From assembly GCA_021371935.1 (NCBI GenBank), contig JAJFVF010000009.1, forward strand, positions 1 through 64,000: a stretch of 64,000 bases of DNA. The letters are read 5' to 3'. Position numbers and translations under genes: made by a program. Position 1 is the first letter of the stretch; each line of letters opens with the position of its first letter. Below, piece after piece: positions 8,515 to 16,967 of this stretch. Below the pieces are notes generated by a model that worked only from the letters and a program-made list of their open reading frames with translations, was not told where the DNA came from and searched no databases. Source of the stretch: a bacterium. Lineage in GTDB: Bacteria; Armatimonadota; UBA5829.

Positions 8515-9021
8515 TCAGCCCGTAATTACCAGGTCATCGAGTGTTTTTCGATGTTTTTCTCTGGGCACATCTGCCGGATATCCCAACGGAGTGAATATGG
8601 CCGGGACCAGATCATCAGGAATATTCAATACTTCGCGTGCTGCCTCAGGATCGAATGCTGCTATCCAACATGTGCCCAATCCCAGATCAGTGGCGGCTAG
8701 TATGAGATGGTCCATTACAATTGCGAGATCGATATCGGCATGGTTCTTATTGTCATAATTGCGAACCCACGCTTGGGATGGAACCGTGCATCCGCAGATG
8801 ATAACAGGAGCCTGGACGAACCAATCAGCTTTATATATCTTTCTGAGTTCGTTTTCTCTGCCGCGCGTTTTAGCCACAATCAGTTTGAACGGCTGTATAT
8901 TACATGCTGTTGGAGCCAGCCGTGCCGCATCAAGCACTTTTTGAAGTTTATCGTCTTCGACAGGCTTCGATGTGTACGCGCGCACGCTGTATCGTTTTGC
9001 TATAAGTTCGTCAAACTCCAT
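8515..9021 (-). CDS. Nitroreductase family protein (FMN-dependent)
   Basis: A 168-residue member of the nitroreductase/flavin reductase fold. KRYSVRAYTSKPVEDDKL near the N-terminus contributes the FMN-phosphate-binding arginines. LAPTACNIQPFKLIV is the usual SxxNxQPW-type segment. DLGLGTCWIAAFD and ALGYP-like TPLGYP near the end complete the family pattern. Such enzymes form dimers and use NAD(P)H to reduce quinones or nitro compounds; the physiological substrate is not deducible. The longer frame begins at 9042, but AAAGGAGG eight bases before the ATG at 9021 fixes the start there. It lies downstream of the GH4 operon on the same strand, separated by a double-hairpin repeat. Confidence 0.88.
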   Translation of the reverse strand: MEFDELIAKRYSVRAYTSKPVEDDKLQKVLDAARLAPTACNIQPFKLIVAKTRGRENELRKIYKADWFVQAPVIICGCTVPSQAWVRNYDNKNHADIDLAIVMDHLILAATDLGLGTCWIAAFDPEAAREVLNIPDDLVPAIFTPLGYPADVPREKHRKTLDDLVITG

Positions 9022-9061
9022 GACAACCTCCTTTACCCGCAATTACGGACTCATACACTAA

Positions 9062-9136
9062 CCCGCATTATTCACGAGAAACGTGAATAATGCTCTCGGA
9101 GACCCGTATTATGCGCTTTACGCATAATACGGGCTA
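9062..9136. repeat. Double-hairpin dispersed repeat, copy 2
   Basis: Hairpin 1 has arms GCATTATTCACG (9065-9076) and CGTGAATAATGC (9082-9093) with loop AGAAA. The linker is TCTCGGAGA. Hairpin 2 has arms CCCGTATTATGCG (9103-9115) and CGCATAATACGGG (9121-9133). The last arm ends exactly where the TAG stop codon of the minus-strand NagB-like gene (9134-9136) begins, so the repeat starts the 3-prime end of that transcript. Confidence 0.88.
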
Positions 9137-10063
9137 ATGCATTTCTACTTCACATCTGCCGATTCCGCCCCGGAAGTAGTTGAACTGCACATTCGGGTGC
9201 AGAGCCAGCAGAGACATAGGCACGGCGCTGTCGGCAATCTTTTTACCGATCATATATGCTGTCAGCCTCTGACCGAAGGGATTATCGTGCATACCCGCCT
9301 GCCAGATGGATATTTTCTCGGCTTTCCAGGTTTGGACGGGTCCGACACTCACAGCCTGATTCGGTACAAGGTCTACTTTTCCGCCGCCGGATGTGCGTGC
9401 ATTTTGCATTACAGTCACTGGATGCAGGTCCACCACACGTGTCGAAAGCTTCAGGTATTCCTCCGGAGTCGGCGGGTTATCCTTATAAGCCCCCTCGCGC
9501 CTTACGGGGTCGTTGAACGCCCAGTGCTTGGTATCACCCTGGCCGCCCTGCATAATCGCACACCTGACTCCTTCCCAGCTCTTGACGTATTCCGCCGGGT
9601 CGGCCTTAGGGAAATGCATATTGGATGCAGGCATAGCCAGTTCAGGTTTGATCCTATTGAAACACAGTTCCTTGTCCGCCTTGGCAAACGAGAGAGGATG
9701 ACCTTCGGGAGCTTCTTTGCCGTCGATTATCCACTCGTCCATTCCCCAGAAGTGACAGTCTTTGAGGTCTAGACCTATGGAGTTGACTATACGAGCAACC
9801 AAAGGTAGCTGCTCTGTAGGGCCTATGGGTCCACAGATACCTACGGGATTATCTGGTGTAGATTGCTTCCAAGCCTCAATATATTCCAGAGCCTCGGCGC
9901 AGTAGAACTCCTCGAGAGTGTCATAAAAGACGACTTTGAATCCGGGTCGGGACAAAGCGATCATATCATCTATGGTCAGCTTTGCCGCTTCATCCAGGAT
10001 TGCCTGGTCAATAGTAGTATAATCCCACCAATCGGGGGCGATTTTGCTTAAAGGTCTTGCCAT
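9134..10063 (-). CDS. NagB-like glucosamine-6-phosphate deaminase/isomerase family protein
   Basis: A 309-residue protein of the NagB/RpiA/SOL fold. Motif GMDEW corresponds to the LDEY active-site region of NagB, and [12 protein letters not shown] corresponds to GxGEDGHIAFNEP, where the catalytic histidine and substrate loop lie. It is longer than classical NagB (about 266 residues), with an extra N-terminal segment (about residues 1-50). The likely role is isomerisation or deamination of an amino sugar phosphate in the cytoplasm. It follows two GH4 genes on the same strand with a 28-base gap, so sugars released by them probably feed it. The exact substrate is uncertain because the family also holds divergent isomerases. 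Confidence 0.75.
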   Translation of the reverse strand: MARPLSKIAPDWWDYTTIDQAILDEAAKLTIDDMIALSRPGFKVVFYDTLEEFYCAEALEYIEAWKQSTPDNPVGICGPIGPTEQLPLVARIVNSIGLDLKDCHFWGMDEWIIDGKEAPEGHPLSFAKADKELCFNRIKPELAMPASNMHFPKADPAEYVKSWEGVRCAIMQGGQGDTKHWAFNDPVRREGAYKDNPPTPEEYLKLSTRVVDLHPVTVMQNARTSGGGKVDLVPNQAVSVGPVQTWKAEKISIWQAGMHDNPFGQRLTAYMIGKKIADSAVPMSLLALHPNVQFNYFRGGIGRCEVEMH

Positions 10064-10091
10064 TTCCTTCTCCTGTGCAATAGTGTTTATC

Positions 10092-11411
10092 CTACTTTAG
10101 GTGCTTGAACTGCGGCAGCAATTCTTTGTTTGCCTCGAACATCTCGTCAACCATCTGCTTGGTTTCCTCCATACTCAAAACTGCCGAGGTTAATGGGTCG
10201 AAGAGAATTGCATGGAAGATCATGGTCGGGTCTCCGGCAAGGCATCCCTCGACTGCCAATTCTTCGCATCGTGCGCTGATATTGTTCAGCAGGGCAAGCT
10301 GAGCGGGCAGTGCGCCGACATGCATGGGATCAAGACCACGCTTTGACGCCAGCACAGGTACTTCGACACAGCAGCCCTCCGGCAGATTGTCTATCAGGTT
10401 GAAATTGCGCACATTGCCGTTGAACTGATACAGAGCGCCGTCACCAAACGTAGCATTGAAGATGAGAGAGGCATACTCATGACCTCTTTTGAGTTCCACA
10501 GGCTTAGCCAGTTCTTCTTTGATGTTATCACGCCACGTATCGGCAACTTTCTGATACTCATTAAGTATATACGCATGATGACCTGGATTCCAATAGGTGC
10601 CGTGCGTGCAGTATTTCTCGATTAGGTCAGGGCGCTTGCGAAACCATGCGACATACTCGGAGTTATGTCCACTGGACTCCGTGACATAATAACCCAAGTG
10701 TTTGAACATTTCATTGCGCACCTGCTCAGTATTCCATATCTCCGGTTTTTTGAGAGCCTCACGCAATAGAGGGTATGCGTCTTTGCCGTTCCACTTGTAA
10801 TCGAGATACCATGCCTGATGGTTGATTCCTGCGCAGTGGTATGTGATCTCGTCTTTTGGTGCGCCGATCCACTCGGCAAGCATCTCGGCAGTGCCCTGGA
10901 CACTGTGACAGAGTCCCGTGACATTTACGCTGCTGACACCCTGCATTGCCCTGCATAGCATTGCCATAGGGTTTGTATAGTTGAGCACCACAGCGTCCGG
11001 GCAGTAGCGCTCTATGTCTTTGCAGAACTCCAACATCACCGGAATCGTTCTGAGCGCCCGGAAGATGCCGGCTGGTCCGCGGGTGTCGCCGACATTGATA
11101 TCGACCCCATATTTCATTGGTATCTCGATATCGCTTCTGAATACATCAACTCCACCCTGAAGTATGGTAATGACGACTCCGTCCGCTCCCTTGAGAGCCT
11201 CAGCTCGATCCGTGGTTGTTACAACCTTTGCCGGATAATCGCCTGCTTTGATGATATTGTCGACTGCAGATTTAATGAAGCTCAGACGCTCCTTGTCAAT
11301 GTCCATTAATGCAATTGTGCTGTCCGCCAGTGCGGGGAATGTCAAAATGTCACGCACCAGTCCTCTGGTGAATACAAAACTGCCAGCTCCAATAAATGCG
11401 ATTTTTGCCAA
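10092..11411 (-). CDS. GH4 family glycosidase, alpha-galactosidase-like (paralogue 1)
   Basis: A 439-residue NAD- and metal-dependent glycosidase of family GH4. The Rossmann motif [11 protein letters not shown] begins at residue 5, NYTNPMAM is the conserved sugar-binding stretch, and the metal ligands are the cysteine of GLCHSV and the histidine of GINHQAWYL. The CHSV motif is the one associated with alpha-galactosidases within GH4, as opposed to CHEV for alpha-glucosidases. Start is TTG at 11411, preceded by AAGGAG. It is the second gene of a GH4-GH4-NagB-like operon and is a close tandem copy of its upstream neighbour. Acts in the cytoplasm on imported sugars. Confidence 0.88.
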   Translation of the reverse strand: MAKIAFIGAGSFVFTRGLVRDILTFPALADSTIALMDIDKERLSFIKSAVDNIIKAGDYPAKVVTTTDRAEALKGADGVVITILQGGVDVFRSDIEIPMKYGVDINVGDTRGPAGIFRALRTIPVMLEFCKDIERYCPDAVVLNYTNPMAMLCRAMQGVSSVNVTGLCHSVQGTAEMLAEWIGAPKDEITYHCAGINHQAWYLDYKWNGKDAYPLLREALKKPEIWNTEQVRNEMFKHLGYYVTESSGHNSEYVAWFRKRPDLIEKYCTHGTYWNPGHHAYILNEYQKVADTWRDNIKEELAKPVELKRGHEYASLIFNATFGDGALYQFNGNVRNFNLIDNLPEGCCVEVPVLASKRGLDPMHVGALPAQLALLNNISARCEELAVEGCLAGDPTMIFHAILFDPLTSAVLSMEETKQMVDEMFEANKELLPQFKHLK

Positions 11412-11436
11412 TGTCCTATATCTCCTTACTTAAGAC

Positions 11437-12753
11437 CTATTTGAAATGCTTGAACTGTGGAAGCCAGTTTTTATTGGCTTCAAACATCTTATCTACCATA
11501 TCTCTGATCTCCTGCATGCTGAGGATTGCAGAAGTTAGCGGATCGAATAGAATTGCCTGGAAGACCATAGTCGGGTCTCCGGCAAGAGAGCCTTCGACCG
11601 CCAGTTCTTCACATCGCGCGGTGATGTTATTTAGTAATGCAAGCTGAGCAGGCAATGGCCCAATATGGATAGGGTCGAGCCCACGCTTTGAAGCCAATAC
11701 CGGAACCTCCACACAGCAGCCTTCCGGCAGGTTATCGATCAGCCCGAAATTGCGGACATTGCCGTTGAACTCGAAGAGATCACCGTCACCGAATGTGGCA
11801 TTGAAGATACTGGCAGCATATTCGTTACCCCGATTGAGGTCTATCGGCTTTTCAAGCTCATTTTCTATATTGTTTCGCCAGTTGTTTTGTCGCTCAGCAT
11901 ATCTTCGCACTATAAGACCATGCTCACCATAGTTACCGGTACCCGATGAGCAATACTTCTCGATAAGCTCAGGCCGCTTGCGGAACCATGCTACATACTC
12001 TGAGCTGTGCCCGCTCGACTCGGTGACATAATAGCCGAGATGGATAAACATCTCATTTCGGACTTTCTCTTCATTGTATACTTCCGGCCTCTTCATAGCT
12101 TCGCGGACCAGAGGATATGCGTCCCTACCATTCCATTTGAAGTCGAGATACCATGCCTGATGGTTCAAACCCGCGCAGCGGTATGTAGTCTCTCCCTCTG
12201 GAACTCCAATCCAGCGGGCAAGTATTCCCGCCAGCGCCTGAACGCTGTGGCAAAGGCCCGTAACATTTACATTGGTAGCGCCCTGCATTGCCCGGCAGAG
12301 CATTGCCATTGGGTTGGTATAGTTAAGGACGGTTGCGCCCGGGCAGTAGCGCTCAATATCCCGGCAGATATCCAGCATCACCGGTATGGTCCTGAGCGCT
12401 CTAAAAATACCGGAGGGCCCGCGCGTATCACCGATATTTATATCGATGCCGTACTTCATAGGGATCTCGACATCGTTTCTGAAGACATCGACCCCGCCCT
12501 GAAGAATGGTAATAACAACCCCATCTGCGTCTTTTAGCGCTTCAGAGCGGTCAGTCGTGGCTATTACCTTTGCCGAGTAATTGCCGGATTCAATTATCGT
12601 GTCCACTGCGTTCTTGACAAAGTCCAATCGTTCATTATCTATATCCATAAGAGCGATTGTGGTGTCTGCAAGAGCAGGAAATGTCAGGATATCTCGTACC
12701 AGGTCTCTGGTAAAGAGAAAACTGCCAGCTCCAATAAATGCGATTTTTGCCAA
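11437..12753 (-). CDS. GH4 family glycosidase, alpha-galactosidase-like (paralogue 2)
   Basis: A 438-residue GH4 enzyme, mostly identical to the gene 25 bases downstream, with the same [11 protein letters not shown] dinucleotide motif, CHSV metal motif and GLNHQAWYL histidine. The copies also share a TTG start and an AAGGAGATAT ribosome site, so the duplication included the translation signal. Differences cluster in the segment about residues 160-300 (for example [13 protein letters not shown] against [13 protein letters not shown]), which may shift specificity. It is probably the first gene of the operon. The 240-base gap ahead, up to tRNA-Gln, shows no clear -35/-10 pair for this strand. 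Confidence 0.88.
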   Translation of the reverse strand: MAKIAFIGAGSFLFTRDLVRDILTFPALADTTIALMDIDNERLDFVKNAVDTIIESGNYSAKVIATTDRSEALKDADGVVITILQGGVDVFRNDVEIPMKYGIDINIGDTRGPSGIFRALRTIPVMLDICRDIERYCPGATVLNYTNPMAMLCRAMQGATNVNVTGLCHSVQALAGILARWIGVPEGETTYRCAGLNHQAWYLDFKWNGRDAYPLVREAMKRPEVYNEEKVRNEMFIHLGYYVTESSGHSSEYVAWFRKRPELIEKYCSSGTGNYGEHGLIVRRYAERQNNWRNNIENELEKPIDLNRGNEYAASIFNATFGDGDLFEFNGNVRNFGLIDNLPEGCCVEVPVLASKRGLDPIHIGPLPAQLALLNNITARCEELAVEGSLAGDPTMVFQAILFDPLTSAILSMQEIRDMVDKMFEANKNWLPQFKHFK

Positions 12754-12955
12754 TGCCCCATATCTCCTTAAGCTGCTTGCTTTTTCGGCAACATACCGGA
12801 CTAACTATTGTGTTGAAAACTGAATGCTCAGATTCCTTCTATTTGCAAACATGATGTAAAATTTATTGTGGCACTTTCGGCCACTATCATGCGAGACAGG
12901 AGAAGATTATACTATATCGCCACTCAGGCATGTTATCTCAAATTCTATCCAAATC

Positions 12956-12984
12956 TTGACGTTCATTGCTGTATATGCTACTCT
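12956..12984 (+). promoter_or_regulatory. Promoter of tRNA-Gln
   Basis: TTGACG at 12956-12961, 17 bases, then TACTCT at 12979-12984. The predicted start near 12991 is only a few bases before the tRNA 5-prime end. Confidence 0.6.
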
Positions 12985-12994
12985 ATATTGGTGC

Positions 12995-13070
12995 TGCCGG
13001 ATAGCTCAGTTGGAAGAGCGACTGACTCTGGATCAGTAGGTCCAAGGTTCGAGCCCTTGTCCGGCAGCCA
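12995..13070 (+). tRNA. tRNA-Gln (anticodon CUG)
   Basis: A 76-base cloverleaf with CCA encoded. The acceptor stem is TGCCGGA with TCCGGCA, the D-arm GCTC/GAGC, the anticodon stem ACTGA/TCAGT with loop CTCTGGA (anticodon CTG), and the T-arm CAAGG/CCTTG with TTCGAGC. The weak U1-A72 pair is typical of glutamine tRNAs in many bacteria. Confidence 0.95.
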
Positions 13071-13094
13071 AAATTATTTCTTGGAACAGTTAAT

Positions 13095-13123
13095 ATACCC
13101 TGTCGATATGATCGGCAGGGTAT
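13095..13123 (+). terminator. Hairpin behind tRNA-Gln
   Basis: ATACCCTGTCG pairs with CGGCAGGGTAT (one G-U) over a short loop, followed by AGTTATTTATT. The T-run is weak, but the position just behind the tRNA makes termination likely. Confidence 0.55.
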
Positions 13124-13250
13124 AGTTATTTATTAGCCAAACCGTCACCACGAAAGACAACCAGGGAAAAACGAAATATTGATCATCTGTGCTACCAGAT
13201 GCAATTGGGCATACTCAGGAAGAATGAGTCGGATTGACATCGAGCTAGCC

Positions 13251-13279
13251 TTGACAATGTGGCGGTCTGCACGTATGAT
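13251..13279 (+). promoter_or_regulatory. Sigma-70 promoter of the ROK-like gene
   Basis: TTGACA at 13251-13256 and TATGAT at 13274-13279 are 17 bases apart, close to consensus. The leader is about 52 bases, ends with AGAGGGGAAT, and reaches the ATG at 13339. Confidence 0.75.
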
Positions 13280-13338
13280 GAGTTAGATAGGCCGCCGGAT
13301 CCTCCCGTGCGGTTCGCGAATCACAAGAGGGGAATACA

Positions 13339-14739
13339 ATGAGTAAGTTTTCTCAGCTTGCAAAGCCGGCTATCGTGCCGCCTCTGCATAAAGATTTCGC
13401 CCCTGCGGCAATTGTAAACCGCGCATTTTTGCGTATGGTCGAAGAGTCGGGCGAGGGCGTGAAACTGGTTATCGCGCTTGAAAGAGGCGATGGATCAGTA
13501 TCCGTATTCAACACAAAATGCTTTGCCGAAGGCTCGGCAAATTCCGACCTCAATTTGCCGTTTGCAGAACGTGTGGTCAAGACACTGCTCTGGCAGCGCG
13601 GCGGATGGAAAGTCATTGTCGGTGGACCAAAGAGTGTCGGCGAACACATAAAGAATGTGTATTCATCCACCGGAGAACGTAAATTCGACGCCGATTTTAT
13701 GGGCGGAGTGTATGAGAAGCCGTTTACTGTGGAGGTAACCGACGCGGACAAGGTTCCAGCGCCCTCAGAAGGCACCATGCCCCTGGGCGGCCACCTTGAC
13801 GGATGCAGAATAGGTTTCGACCTCGGCGCAAGCGACCGCAAAGTCTCCGCAGTAATTGATGGTGAGGCGGTCTACACTGAGGAAGTCAACTGGGACCCTC
13901 GCAATGCCACAGACCCGGCTTATCATTATAATGAGATCAATACTGCTCTCAAAACAGCCGCATCACATATGCCCAGGGTCGACGCGGTCGGCGGAAGCTC
14001 GGCTGGTGTATATATCAACAATCGCCCACGTGTGGCATCTCTCTTCAGGGGTGTGCCGAAAGATAAGTTCGACAAGATCGCAAGTCTGTTTATCGACCTC
14101 AAGAAAGAATGGGGTGGGATTCCGTTTGATGTGGTCAACGACGGTGAAGTCACCGCGCTTGCCGGAGCCATGTCCTTGAAAGACGATTCAGTGCTTGGCG
14201 TGGCTATGGGTTCGAGTGAAGCAGGCGGATATGTGACTCCTGCCGGCGAGATTACATCATGGCTCAATGAGGTTGCATTCATTCCGGTTGACTATGGAGA
14301 CAATGCTCCCGCGGACGAATGGTCTGGTGATTTGGGCTGCGGCGCGCTGTATTTCTCTCAACAGGCCGTTTTCAGACTCGCAAAGGTTGCGGGTATCGAG
14401 ATTGATGAGGGCCTGGGTCTTGCCGAGAAGCTCAGATCGGTACAGGATCTGCTAAACGCAAATGATGAGAGAGCGATCAAGATTTGGGAGAGCATCGGCG
14501 TGTTTACGGGCTATGGCATTGCGCACTATGCGATGTTCTATGAACTCAAGCATGCGCTCGTCCTTGGCCGCGTAACTTCGTTCGATGGCGGAAACATCAT
14601 TCTTGCTCAGGCAAAGAAGGTTCTCGAAACCGAGTTCCCTGAACTTGCCAAAAAGATAGAACTACATCTGCCTGATGAGAAGATTCGCCGCATCGGTCAG
14701 GCTGTTGCCGCGGCAAGCCTGCCGGTTATACCGCACTGA
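13339..14739 (+). CDS. ROK-like sugar kinase/actin-fold protein with N-terminal extension
   Basis: A 466-residue protein. Residues from about 155 show the actin-like ATPase fold of the ROK family: phosphate-1 motif GFDLGASDRKVSAVIDGE, a VGGSSAG segment, the catalytic-aspartate region VVNDGEVTALAGA, and a phosphate-2-like LGVAMGSSEAGGY. The first 150 residues are additional to the usual 300-residue ROK kinase. The zinc-binding CxCGxxGC motif of typical ROK kinases is not visible. It may be a sugar kinase or a ligand-binding relative. It sits near the GH4 and NagB-like operon but on the opposite strand and with its own promoter. Confidence 0.7.
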   Translation: MSKFSQLAKPAIVPPLHKDFAPAAIVNRAFLRMVEESGEGVKLVIALERGDGSVSVFNTKCFAEGSANSDLNLPFAERVVKTLLWQRGGWKVIVGGPKSVGEHIKNVYSSTGERKFDADFMGGVYEKPFTVEVTDADKVPAPSEGTMPLGGHLDGCRIGFDLGASDRKVSAVIDGEAVYTEEVNWDPRNATDPAYHYNEINTALKTAASHMPRVDAVGGSSAGVYINNRPRVASLFRGVPKDKFDKIASLFIDLKKEWGGIPFDVVNDGEVTALAGAMSLKDDSVLGVAMGSSEAGGYVTPAGEITSWLNEVAFIPVDYGDNAPADEWSGDLGCGALYFSQQAVFRLAKVAGIEIDEGLGLAEKLRSVQDLLNANDERAIKIWESIGVFTGYGIAHYAMFYELKHALVLGRVTSFDGGNIILAQAKKVLETEFPELAKKIELHLPDEKIRRIGQAVAAASLPVIPH

Positions 14740-14766
14740 TTTTGTAGGATCACAGAAACACTTAAT

Positions 14767-14806
14767 AAGGGGAAACATGGAATCTAATTATCGTGTTTCC
14801 CCTTTT
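14767..14806 (+). terminator. Intrinsic terminator of the ROK-like gene
   Basis: AAGGGGAAACA (14767-14777) pairs with TGTTTCCCCTT (14794-14804), ending in a TTTT run. It lies 28 bases behind the stop codon. Confidence 0.8.
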
Positions 14807-14882
14807 GTGCACCTATTACCTAAGATAATGTAACACAGCCTTTGCGGTAATGTTAAGTTGTTCTTACATGCCCCGTTTGAGC

Positions 14883-14912
14883 TTGACTGCCCGATGTTGT
14901 TTCCCGTAGCAT
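14883..14912 (+). promoter_or_regulatory. Promoter of pyruvate kinase
   Basis: TTGACT at 14883-14888, an 18-base spacer and TAGCAT at 14907-14912. The leader of about 20 bases contains TTGGAGA before the ATG at 14940. Confidence 0.55.
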
Positions 14913-14939
14913 GAAAACAAGAAAGATTGGAGATATGTC

Positions 14940-16355
14940 ATGCGAAGAACCAAGATTGTATGCACCATCGGACCTGCGAGCAACTCACCAGAAAAAATAA
15001 TGAAGTTGATAAAGGCCGGAATGAATGTAGCCAGGCTCAACTTCTCTCACGGAACCTATGACGAACACCTTGCTCAGATAAAACTTATCCGGCGAATATC
15101 TGAAAAACTCGGCAAGACCGTCGGGATTCTTCAGGACCTCTCGGGACCCAAAATACGCATCGGCAAGATAGCCAAGGCGCCTGTCATGCTCACCGCAGGG
15201 CAGACATTTACTTTTACATCATCCGACGTCGAAGGTAACGCCGAGCATGTCACGCTACCGTTTCCAAATCTTGCAGCTCAGGTCAAAAAAGGCCAGATGA
15301 TCTATGTGGACGATGCCAAACTGGAGTTTAAGGTCACCTCGACTGATGCACAAAACATAGTTACAAAGGTCGTAATAGGAGGCGAACTCTACTCGAACAA
15401 GGGCTTCACCGTGCCGGGTGCTGATTATGATGTGCCGGGTGTGACCCAAAAGGATAAAAATGATCTGCGCTTCGGCCTGGAGCATGGAGTTGACTGGGTC
15501 GCCAGTTCATTCGTGCGCTCGGCGGATGATATCAAGCCTCTGAGAAAGGTGATGAGAGAGGTCGGCAAGCGTGTGCCCGTCATTGCGAAGATAGAGCAGC
15601 CTGAGGCCGTGCGCAATATGATCAGTATTATCGAGGAATATGATGGGGTCATGGTCGCTCGTGGAGACTTGGGCATCGAGCTGCCTATAGACGAGGTGCC
15701 GACTATTCAAAAAAACATTATCCGGCACTGCAACCGTCTCGGCAAACCTGTAATCACAGCTACTCAAATGCTCGACTCGATGATCTCTAATCCACGTCCC
15801 ACTCGCGCCGAGGTTACCGATGTCGCCAACGCCATCATAGACGGGACGGATGCTACCATGCTCTCCGGCGAGACGGCAATGGGCAAGTTTCCCATAGAGA
15901 CTGTGCAGATGATGGACAAGATCGCGCGCAGCACTGAAAAATCGCTGGACTATAAAAGCATCACCGAAAGGCGTATGGCATATCCGACTCACGACACGAC
16001 CGAGGCCATTGGTGAAGCTGCGGCCAAGCTGGCGCATGACATAAAAGTATCCGCAATCGTTACCTGCACATATGGCGGCACAACAGCCCGTCTGGTGAGC
16101 AAATATCGACCTGAGGCTCAAATTATCGCGGCTGCCTCAAATGATGAGACAGCCCGGCGTCTGGCTCTTTCTTGGGGAGTCAGCCCCATTTTTGTCGAGA
16201 TGGCTAAAGACACAGATGGTTTGATCGAAAACGCCGTAGAAGCTGCATGCGATAACAAACTGGTAAAGAAAGGTGACACCGTACTGGTAATTGCGGGAGT
16301 GCCCGTGGGAATCCCCGGCAATACGAGTTTAATTAGGGTTCTGACTGTGGAATAA
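14940..16355 (+). CDS. pyk: Pyruvate kinase
   Basis: A complete 471-residue glycolytic enzyme converting phosphoenolpyruvate and ADP to pyruvate and ATP. RRTKIVCTIGPASNS opens the barrel, MNVARLNFSHGTYDEH follows, the B-domain lies near residues 70-165, the active-site signature is IAKIEQPEAV with MVARGDLGIELP, and ITATQMLDSM is the substrate loop. The C-terminal domain (about 345-471) ends in the usual GxxG-x-NTSLIRV pattern. Single gene with its own promoter and a GC-rich hairpin behind it. Confidence 0.97.
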   Translation: MRRTKIVCTIGPASNSPEKIMKLIKAGMNVARLNFSHGTYDEHLAQIKLIRRISEKLGKTVGILQDLSGPKIRIGKIAKAPVMLTAGQTFTFTSSDVEGNAEHVTLPFPNLAAQVKKGQMIYVDDAKLEFKVTSTDAQNIVTKVVIGGELYSNKGFTVPGADYDVPGVTQKDKNDLRFGLEHGVDWVASSFVRSADDIKPLRKVMREVGKRVPVIAKIEQPEAVRNMISIIEEYDGVMVARGDLGIELPIDEVPTIQKNIIRHCNRLGKPVITATQMLDSMISNPRPTRAEVTDVANAIIDGTDATMLSGETAMGKFPIETVQMMDKIARSTEKSLDYKSITERRMAYPTHDTTEAIGEAAAKLAHDIKVSAIVTCTYGGTTARLVSKYRPEAQIIAAASNDETARRLALSWGVSPIFVEMAKDTDGLIENAVEAACDNKLVKKGDTVLVIAGVPVGIPGNTSLIRVLTVE

Positions 16356-16386
16356 TTAGCAAATCTTGCAAGAAAGGGTATAAATC

Positions 16387-16442
16387 ATACGGCCCGTATG
16401 CAACCGCCCCAACCCCGGAGTGCGGTTGTAGCGGGCCGTATT
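16387..16442 (+). terminator. Long hairpin behind pyk
   Basis: ATACGGCCCG pairs with CGGGCCGTAT and encloses a second stem GCAACCGC/GCGGTTGT. There is no good T-run, so it could be a 3-prime stabilising structure rather than a classic terminator. Confidence 0.5.
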
Positions 16443-16451
16443 GGTCTTAGC

Positions 16452-16526
16452 GCGCATTATTCACGAGAAACGTGAATGATGCGCAGCCCGGACCCGAAAT
16501 ATGCTCGACGAGCATAATTCGGGTTA
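16452..16526. repeat. Double-hairpin dispersed repeat, copy 3
   Basis: Hairpin 1 has arms GCGCATTATTCACG (16452-16465) and CGTGAATGATGCGC (16471-16484) with loop AGAAA. Hairpin 2 has arms CCCGAAATATGCT (16493-16505) and AGCATAATTCGGG (16511-16523). As in copy 2, the element ends exactly at the stop codon (TAA, 16524-16526) of a minus-strand gene. Several stem positions differ from copies 1 and 2 on both arms together. Confidence 0.85.
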
Positions 16527-16859
16527 GGATTTTTCTTCCCAACTCGGAATACCCTCGGATTTACTCGGTGTGCCACCTGCTTGAGTGCCGCCAGCCGGGA
16601 CACCGCCGGTCACTTTGGTTCCTGTGATGCCGCCGGTTGCGGATATCTCGTCTCCACTCTCGTAAAGGTCCTCTTCATCGATATCGAATTCCAATCCAAT
16701 GAATCCTCGCCTGTGGGTCTTCTCAACATCCTCTTCACTGGTAAGTCCATAAGTGCCATGTCTCGTTCGTCCCTTTTCGGGTGTTTCACCTGCCGGTGTG
16801 CCGATTTGGGCACGTTCCTGCGCTGGGGTCCTGCCTTCCATATCGCGTTCATCTGTCAT
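16524..16859 (-). CDS. Small acidic, Gly/Thr-rich hypothetical protein
   Basis: A 111-residue protein that is probably largely disordered: charged at the N-terminus (MTDERDMEGRTPAQERA), a short conserved-looking core RRGFIGLEFDIDEEDLYES, then a Gly/Thr/Pro-rich tail with repeated GG-T steps. No signal peptide or membrane segment, and no family recognised. An upstream in-frame ATG exists at 16895, but AAAGGGGTG lies before the ATG at 16859. The gene ends directly at a double-hairpin repeat. Confidence 0.6.
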   Translation of the reverse strand: MTDERDMEGRTPAQERAQIGTPAGETPEKGRTRHGTYGLTSEEDVEKTHRRGFIGLEFDIDEEDLYESGDEISATGGITGTKVTGGVPAGGTQAGGTPSKSEGIPSWEEKS

Positions 16860-16967
16860 AGCCAACACCCCTTTCAGGAAAGATAATGAATCCATATTGT
16901 CTTTACCCTTCAGGCATGAGAAATATGTGAGCCGGACATCATTGACTTATGGACTGACGGCGGGATG

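Noticed and set aside
12860-12925. A TATAAT-like hexamer on the minus strand ahead of the GH4 operon
   Set aside because: No -35 at an acceptable distance; not reported as a promoter.
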